Source: Bacteroidota bacterium (GTDB taxonomy: Bacteria; Bacteroidota; Bacteroidia; Chitinophagales; Chitinophagaceae). From it: a stretch of 10,272 bases of DNA. Below the pieces are notes generated by a model. It had not been told where the DNA came from, did no database searches, and was given only the letters and a program-made list of their open reading frames with translations. The translations under genes were made by a program, and so were the position numbers. The stretch covers positions 1 through 10,272 of the forward strand of contig CANHIR010000056.1 of NCBI GenBank assembly GCA_947461015.1. The letters run 5' to 3'. Shown here piece by piece: positions 6,407 through 10,272 of the stretch. How positions within the stretch are numbered: the stretch's first letter is position 1; every line of letters starts with the position of its first letter.

Positions 6407-7291
6407 TTGATACTCGCAGCAATCGATATTGGTAGTAACGCAGCAAGACTGCTGATATGTGAAGTAGTCAAAAATGGGAAAGAAACAGAATTTAATAGAC
6501 TTAATATTGTACGTATTCCACTTCAATTAGGCTTTGACGTTTTTGAAAAAGGCTTTATTGGAAGCCGCAAGAAAAAAATGCTCATGGATACCATCAAGGC
6601 TTATAAGCAGCTTATGAAAGTGTACGATGTAGAACATTATATGGCTTGTGCGACCAGTGCCATGAGGGATGCTCAAAATAGTAAGGAAATTATCAAAGAA
6701 ATTGAGACAGAGACGAGTATTGAAATTGAAGTTATTACAGGAGAATTAGAGGCAGAAATTATCTACGAAAACCATATTGCTGAATTATTAGACAAGGATG
6801 ATAGTTATTTATATATGGATGTAGGCGGGGGTAGTACCGAGCTTACCCTATATCATAATAATGAGCTAGTCTTGCAAAAATCTGTAAATATTGGCACAGT
6901 TCGTATACTTACCAATAAGGTTAGTGATGAAACATGGGATGAATTGAAAGATATTTGCAAAAGTATTGCAGAAAAATACAACCATATTACCGGCATAGGA
7001 TCGGGAGGAAATATCAATAAAATATTTTCCTTATTACGATCAAAAAATGATAAGCACTTGCAAGTGACCGCGGCTAAAGAAATGCAAAAGGAAATGGTAC
7101 AATTAAGTGTTGAGGAAAGGATGAAGAAATATAATATTAAGAAAGACCGTGCGGAAGTAATTGTTCCTGCGCTTCAAATTTATAATAACTTATTTAAGTG
7201 GTGTAATATTGAGCAGGTCTTGGTCCCTAAGATTGGACTCGCGGACGGTTTAATTCACCATTTATATGATCAAGTTTTAAAGGATAGTTAG
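6407..7291 (+). CDS. ppx: Exopolyphosphatase / Ppx-GppA family phosphatase, short form, non-ATG start
   Basis: Removes terminal phosphates from polyphosphate, or hydrolyses pppGpp in the GppA branch. The 294-residue protein consists only of the two ASKHA-type domains and lacks the C-terminal HD-like domains of E. coli Ppx (about 510 residues). Motifs are AAIDIGSNAARLL (4-16), ACATSAMRDAQN (80-91), TGELEAEIIYEN (111-122, probable catalytic Glu115), MDVGGGSTEL (137-146), and GIGSGGNINKI (196-206). The last in-frame upstream stop is at 6386-6388, and no ATG or GTG lies between it and the first conserved residues. The start must therefore be TTG at 6407 or ATT at 6404. TTG gives Met-Ile-Leu-Ala-Ala-Ile-Asp, which fits the family. 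With ppk1 ending 4 bases before, translation is probably coupled and weak. Exopolyphosphatase activity is preferred over GppA because of the ppk1 pairing. Confidence 0.93.
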   Translation: MILAAIDIGSNAARLLICEVVKNGKETEFNRLNIVRIPLQLGFDVFEKGFIGSRKKKMLMDTIKAYKQLMKVYDVEHYMACATSAMRDAQNSKEIIKEIETETSIEIEVITGELEAEIIYENHIAELLDKDDSYLYMDVGGGSTELTLYHNNELVLQKSVNIGTVRILTNKVSDETWDELKDICKSIAEKYNHITGIGSGGNINKIFSLLRSKNDKHLQVTAAKEMQKEMVQLSVEERMKKYNIKKDRAEVIVPALQIYNNLFKWCNIEQVLVPKIGLADGLIHHLYDQVLKDS

Positions 7292-7293
7292 CA

Positions 7294-7746
7294 TTAGATT
7301 TCCTTTAAGAACATCTTTTTTACATAAGCAAATTTTCTTCTAGTATAAAAGCGTTGATTTAGTGTTGAATTAATGCCGCAAGAAACTGAAATCTTTACTG
7401 CTTTTAAGACCTTGCACTGTGCCTCAATAAATTCATATAAAGCATCCGCAGCATTTATTTTCCTATACTTTGGGGAAATATATAAATGAGCAATGTCAAT
7501 GTGGATTGAACTATCAAATATTTCACTTTCAATTCTTAAGGCTACGCAACCTGCTTGTTTCTGGCTTGAAGCTGTCATTAAAACAAAAAGCTGCCAGCCA
7601 CTTTCTTTAATTCTAGCTTCATAAAGATTACTGAATGCTTCAATATTAATTTGTGAATTCGTGTATCCGATATATGAATCAAAAAAAAGCTGCATATCAT
7701 TAATGTCAGCATCTTTTAAATAATATGAATTCGAGTCCAAGTTCAT
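7294..7746 (-). CDS. GNAT-family N-acetyltransferase, divergent
   Basis: A 150-residue protein with the overall plan of acetyl-CoA-dependent GNAT acetyltransferases; the substrate is unknown. Using ATG-based numbering, motif A is IDIAHLYISPKYRKINAADALYEFIEA at 83-109 (beta-4, then the Pro-x-x-Arg turn, then helix 3). The late FYTRRKFAYVKKMF corresponds to the FY-x-x-x-GF strand. Two hallmark glycines are replaced: Asn in the pyrophosphate loop (Arg-Lys-Ile-Asn-Ala-Ala instead of Arg-x-x-Gly-x-Ala) and Lys in the FY-x-x-x-GF motif. Acetyl-CoA binding may therefore be altered. The ATG at 7746 is chosen; the frame stays open to a TTG at 7770 that would add eight residues, but nothing supports it. 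The gene converges on ppx with 2 bases between stop codons, so the two transcripts probably overlap at their ends. Confidence 0.75.
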   Translation of the reverse strand: MNLDSNSYYLKDADINDMQLFFDSYIGYTNSQINIEAFSNLYEARIKESGWQLFVLMTASSQKQAGCVALRIESEIFDSSIHIDIAHLYISPKYRKINAADALYEFIEAQCKVLKAVKISVSCGINSTLNQRFYTRRKFAYVKKMFLKEI

Positions 7747-7834
7747 GGAACAAAATTCAATAAATTTCAATTACTTAACATTTAATACATATTATCAAAT
7801 TGTTAAGCAATACTAATCCTCTCAAGTTTGAAAT

Positions 7835-7865
7835 AAAAAAAGCGTGCCCCTTTTCAGGAGCACGC
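7835..7865 (-). terminator. Intrinsic terminator of the receptor-lipoprotein operon
   Basis: Read on the minus strand, the sequence from 7865 to 7842 folds into a 10-base-pair stem (GCGUGCUCCU / AGGGGCACGC, one U-G wobble). It is capped by a GAAA tetraloop of the stable GNRA class and followed by seven U (7841-7835). It lies 33 bases after the lipoprotein stop codon and ends that operon before the divergently placed start region of the acetyltransferase gene. Confidence 0.92.
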
Positions 7866-7897
7866 ATATATAAACTTAACAATTATTAAATACTATC

Positions 7898-9436
7898 TTA
7901 TTTCCAAACAGTCCATCCTTTCCACCAAGTTTGATTTACACCCGAAGTAGCAACACCACCTCTAAATGTAGCAGTTTTATCAAAGAATGCATCTTGTAAT
8001 AAAGCATCAGAGAAGCTACCATTAGATTTGTAATCCAATGAAGTATTCAAACCTAAAGTACCATATGTACTACTTAAATTACCAGAAGTTGCTGGACCAG
8101 CACTTGCATATGGGGTAAAGTCAGGATTCGCATAGTTATACGGCTGTATTAACTTTAAGATATTCGCTTCAGAAGAGCTTAAAATAGTATTGTTATAAAA
8201 CGGTGTAGAGAAAATAGCTAAAACATCAGCTGTTGTTTTATTTGTACTAGCACCTGATTTACCAATATATTCTAAATCTACTGTGTTACCCGCTAATGTT
8301 ACATTCTTTAATCTTGTAACACTATCTTGTAAGTTTTTGAATGTAGAACCATTGGTAGTTACTTTAGACTCATCTATAGTAATACCTCTTGGCCATCCAG
8401 CAATGATTGAGTTTTGAATAGATATTCCAGAGTTTCTTCTAATTTGAGCACCAGCATAGAATAAGTTATTACCTCTACCAGAAACTGGATTAATTCTTGG
8501 TCCAATTGCAGTAATATTTGAGAATACAGCTGTTGTTTTAGGTGTAAAATCAGAACCATTACCATCGTTATCAGATTCGAATGCTTCAGAATTTGAGATA
8601 TCCGCGATTAATGAATCTCTTAAAACAATACCAAATTGTACTTTACCAGCATATCCAAAATCGGTATCGAAATCATCATCCTGTGTTTTGTAAGCAATTA
8701 AATATTTACAGTTAACTGTGCCGCCAAACCACTCATATGCATCATCCTTTGCATAAGTAACTTGAATGTGGTCAATGGTAGTTCCTCTACCAACACCAGC
8801 CATCGTTAAACTATTCAACTCATTATCTGGTTGGTAAGCATACCCAGCATATTCAATTCTAACGTACTGTAAAATTCCACTATTATCACCATCATTTGCA
8901 GTTGGAAATTCTGGATCACCAGAGCCTGCTAAACCATATCCTACTGATGCATCATTAATACCACCTTCAACAGAAGTTAGTCCTTTATATGCAGTACCTT
9001 TCCATGTTAACGATTGATTTACGGTTGCTGACCCTAATAATACAATACCACCCCAGTCACCTGATTGAGGATTCACTGAACTTGATGTGAATATAATAGG
9101 CTTATCGGCAGTACCTTTTGCTACTAATTTTGCACCACGGCAAATTACTAATGTGGCAACATCTATACCTGATTTACCCATTACTTTTGCACCCTCTTCC
9201 ACAGTTAAGGTAACCCCTTTAGTTACATATACAATACCAGAAAGGTAGTTAACATCCTTTGCTAACAAAGTGGTGTCCTTTGTAATTTTACCAGACAAGG
9301 TAATTGTGTTTGAAACTGCGCCTACAGGAGCTATTTCTTTAGTGATAACGAAAATTTCTTTTTCGCCATCCATTTCAATCTTTCTACAACCAGTTACGGC
9401 TAAAAAAGCTAGAGATAAGTAAAATAATTGTTTCAT
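7898..9436 (-). CDS. Surface-type lipoprotein with predicted right-handed beta-helix
   Basis: A 512-residue exported lipoprotein. The signal peptide MKQLFYLSLAFLAVTGC ends in a lipobox with Cys17 as the lipidated residue. The charged stretch after it (RKIEMDGEKE) could act as a Bacteroidota surface-export signal, but it is not a clear match. The body has the alternating Val/Ile/Gly-Asn pattern of a beta-helix. Its segments include GVTLTVEEGAKVMGKSG, ICRGAKLVAKGTADKPIIFTS, GDWGGIVLLGSA (126-137), SLTMAGVGRGTTIDHIQVTYAKDDAYEWFGGTV (209-241), QDDDFDTDFGYAG (252-264) and a C-terminal FRGGVATSGVNQTWWKGWTVWK. These recur in a large Bacteroidota family often labelled hypothetical or, wrongly, multidrug transporter. 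No catalytic triad or sorting domain is evident. The Asp-rich loops could bind calcium. It follows the TonB receptor gene by 37 bases and probably captures or presents that receptor's cargo. The ligand is unknown. Confidence 0.87.
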   Translation of the reverse strand: MKQLFYLSLAFLAVTGCRKIEMDGEKEIFVITKEIAPVGAVSNTITLSGKITKDTTLLAKDVNYLSGIVYVTKGVTLTVEEGAKVMGKSGIDVATLVICRGAKLVAKGTADKPIIFTSSSVNPQSGDWGGIVLLGSATVNQSLTWKGTAYKGLTSVEGGINDASVGYGLAGSGDPEFPTANDGDNSGILQYVRIEYAGYAYQPDNELNSLTMAGVGRGTTIDHIQVTYAKDDAYEWFGGTVNCKYLIAYKTQDDDFDTDFGYAGKVQFGIVLRDSLIADISNSEAFESDNDGNGSDFTPKTTAVFSNITAIGPRINPVSGRGNNLFYAGAQIRRNSGISIQNSIIAGWPRGITIDESKVTTNGSTFKNLQDSVTRLKNVTLAGNTVDLEYIGKSGASTNKTTADVLAIFSTPFYNNTILSSSEANILKLIQPYNYANPDFTPYASAGPATSGNLSSTYGTLGLNTSLDYKSNGSFSDALLQDAFFDKTATFRGGVATSGVNQTWWKGWTVWK

Positions 9437-9473
9437 TGTTGTTTGTATTTAAAAAAATTTTTGATTTAGTTTA

Positions 9474-10272
9474 TTATAAAGTGTAATTAATTGTTACGCC
9501 ATAGGTAGTTCCAAATTTTCTAGAAAAACGAAGCCCGTCTTTTGCTGCATCATAACCTGTATTACTATCCCCGTTTTGGTAAAATATTTGTCTTTGATTT
9601 AAAATATCAGAAATGGTCATTTTTACTTCCGCCTTATTGTTAGCAAACTTCTTGCTCACTTGAAAATCAACCAATGCTCTAGGATTTTCATATACATCCG
9701 GAGAGCCAGCGCCTGCTTGAATATCTCCAACTAAGTAAATACGCTTTCCAACCTGATTTACTAAAGCTGTTATATTTAAACCTTTCTCAACAACATCATA
9801 TAATAATCCTGCATTAATTAAGTAAGGAGATTGACCTTGTAATGCTCTATTGATACCAATATTTGCATCGTCAATCTTAGAATTGATATAAGAACCGTTT
9901 GCTTGTAAAGTGAAACGTTTGTTTAATTTTTTACGACCTTCTAATTCAAATCCAAAAGCAGTTGCTTTTTTAGCGTTTTGGAAAGAGAATAAACTAGAAC
10001 CGCCAGAACCTTCTTGATAAATACTTTCAATTGGGTTTTCAAAATTCTTATAGAAAATGCCTGCAGTGAACATTTCACCTGCAGCAGGGTAATATTCATA
10101 CCTCAAATCTGTATTGGTAATTTTTGTTCTTTTTAATCCTGGATTTCCTGATACAGAAGCGTTTAATTCAAAATCATAAATACTTAATGCAGACAATTCT
10201 CTTAATTCAGGTCTGATTACTGTTTGTGATCCAGTTAATCTTAGGTTTGCTTTTTCAGTTAACTTAATAGAA
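9474..10272 (-). CDS. TonB-dependent receptor, C-terminal barrel (5' end outside window)
   Basis: Outer-membrane beta-barrel that imports a ligand using TonB-ExbBD energy. Only the last 265 residues are present. The reading frame runs open to the window edge, and the in-frame TTG at 10196 is internal. Diagnostic segments are NLRLTGSQTVIRPELREL followed by SIYDFE near the left end of the visible protein, the arginine-proline motif common in Bacteroidota receptors of this class. Later segments are GIFYKNFENPIESIYQ, ATAFGFELEGRKKLNKRFTLQANGSYINSKI, SPYLINAGLLYD, RALVDFQVSKKF and a final strand FGTTYGVTINYTL. The last residue is Leu, whereas barrel proteins most often end in an aromatic residue. 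The lipoprotein gene follows after 37 bases with no terminator, so both belong to one transcript. No SusD-type partner is visible, which argues against a classical glycan SusCD system, although the upstream side is not in view. Confidence 0.93.
   Translation of the reverse strand, partial: SIKLTEKANLRLTGSQTVIRPELRELSALSIYDFELNASVSGNPGLKRTKITNTDLRYEYYPAAGEMFTAGIFYKNFENPIESIYQEGSGGSSLFSFQNAKKATAFGFELEGRKKLNKRFTLQANGSYINSKIDDANIGINRALQGQSPYLINAGLLYDVVEKGLNITALVNQVGKRIYLVGDIQAGAGSPDVYENPRALVDFQVSKKFANNKAEVKMTISDILNQRQIFYQNGDSNTGYDAAKDGLRFSRKFGTTYGVTINYTL

Noticed and set aside
6323..6526. 67-residue minus-strand reading frame spanning the ppk1-ppx junction
   Set aside because: It overlaps two firmly identified genes on the other strand and has no homology features.
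7747..7770. TTG at 7770 as the start of the acetyltransferase
   Set aside because: An ATG occurs eight codons downstream, no ribosome binding site favours the TTG, and the extra residues match nothing expected of the family.
8374..8565. 63-residue frame inside the lipoprotein gene
   Set aside because: It is an alternative frame on the same strand within a repetitive beta-helix coding region, and its composition (many Leu and Gln) is an out-of-frame artefact.
10194..10196. TTG at 10196 as the start of the barrel protein
   Set aside because: The upstream codons to the window edge are open and encode the conserved arginine-proline motif of TonB-dependent receptors, so the gene is a fragment running out of the window.

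Overview
The window is AT-rich, has short intergenic gaps, and mostly lacks Shine-Dalgarno sequences in front of its genes. It carries a TonB-dependent receptor paired with a surface-type lipoprotein. Together these point to a member of the Bacteroidota. A Chitinophagaceae-like or related freshwater/soil lineage is a guess from the general look of the proteins. No mobile element, CRISPR array, tRNA or rRNA is visible, and the region reads as ordinary chromosome.

Layout from left to right. (1) Positions 1-582 hold the 3' half of an alanine dehydrogenase gene (ald), closed by a strong intrinsic terminator at 610-637. (2) Positions 721-1993 hold a compact two-gene arsenic unit: arsM (arsenite S-adenosylmethionine methyltransferase) followed 10 bases later by arsC (thioredoxin-type arsenate reductase). 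A small inverted repeat lies just upstream of arsM. (3) Positions 2013-4203, minus strand, hold a three-gene unit read leftward: a calcineurin-like metallophosphoesterase resembling LpxH, a GT28/GT1-like glycosyltransferase, and a small protein with a fourfold 16-17-residue repeat. The small gene overlaps the end of the glycosyltransferase gene. (4) Positions 4339-7291, plus strand, hold ppk1 (polyphosphate kinase) and ppx (exopolyphosphatase family). They are separated by 4 bases, and ppx must use a non-ATG start. (5) Positions 7294-7746, minus strand, hold a divergent GNAT acetyltransferase that converges on ppx with a 2-base gap. (6) Positions 7898-10272, minus strand, hold a TonB-dependent receptor (only its C-terminal 265 residues are in the window) and a 512-residue beta-helix-like lipoprotein, ended by a terminator with a GAAA tetraloop.

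How the genes work together. ArsC makes arsenite from arsenate and ArsM methylates it, so the pair is a reduction-plus-methylation route with no efflux pump or ArsR regulator visible here. Ppk1 and Ppx make and degrade polyphosphate. The divergent glycosyltransferase/phosphoesterase unit most likely acts on a cell-envelope glycolipid or sugar nucleotide, but its substrate cannot be read from sequence. The receptor/lipoprotein pair looks like an outer-membrane uptake system whose cargo is unknown. The parts least explained by known annotation are the fourfold-repeat protein with its glycosyltransferase operon, and the beta-helix lipoprotein/receptor pair.
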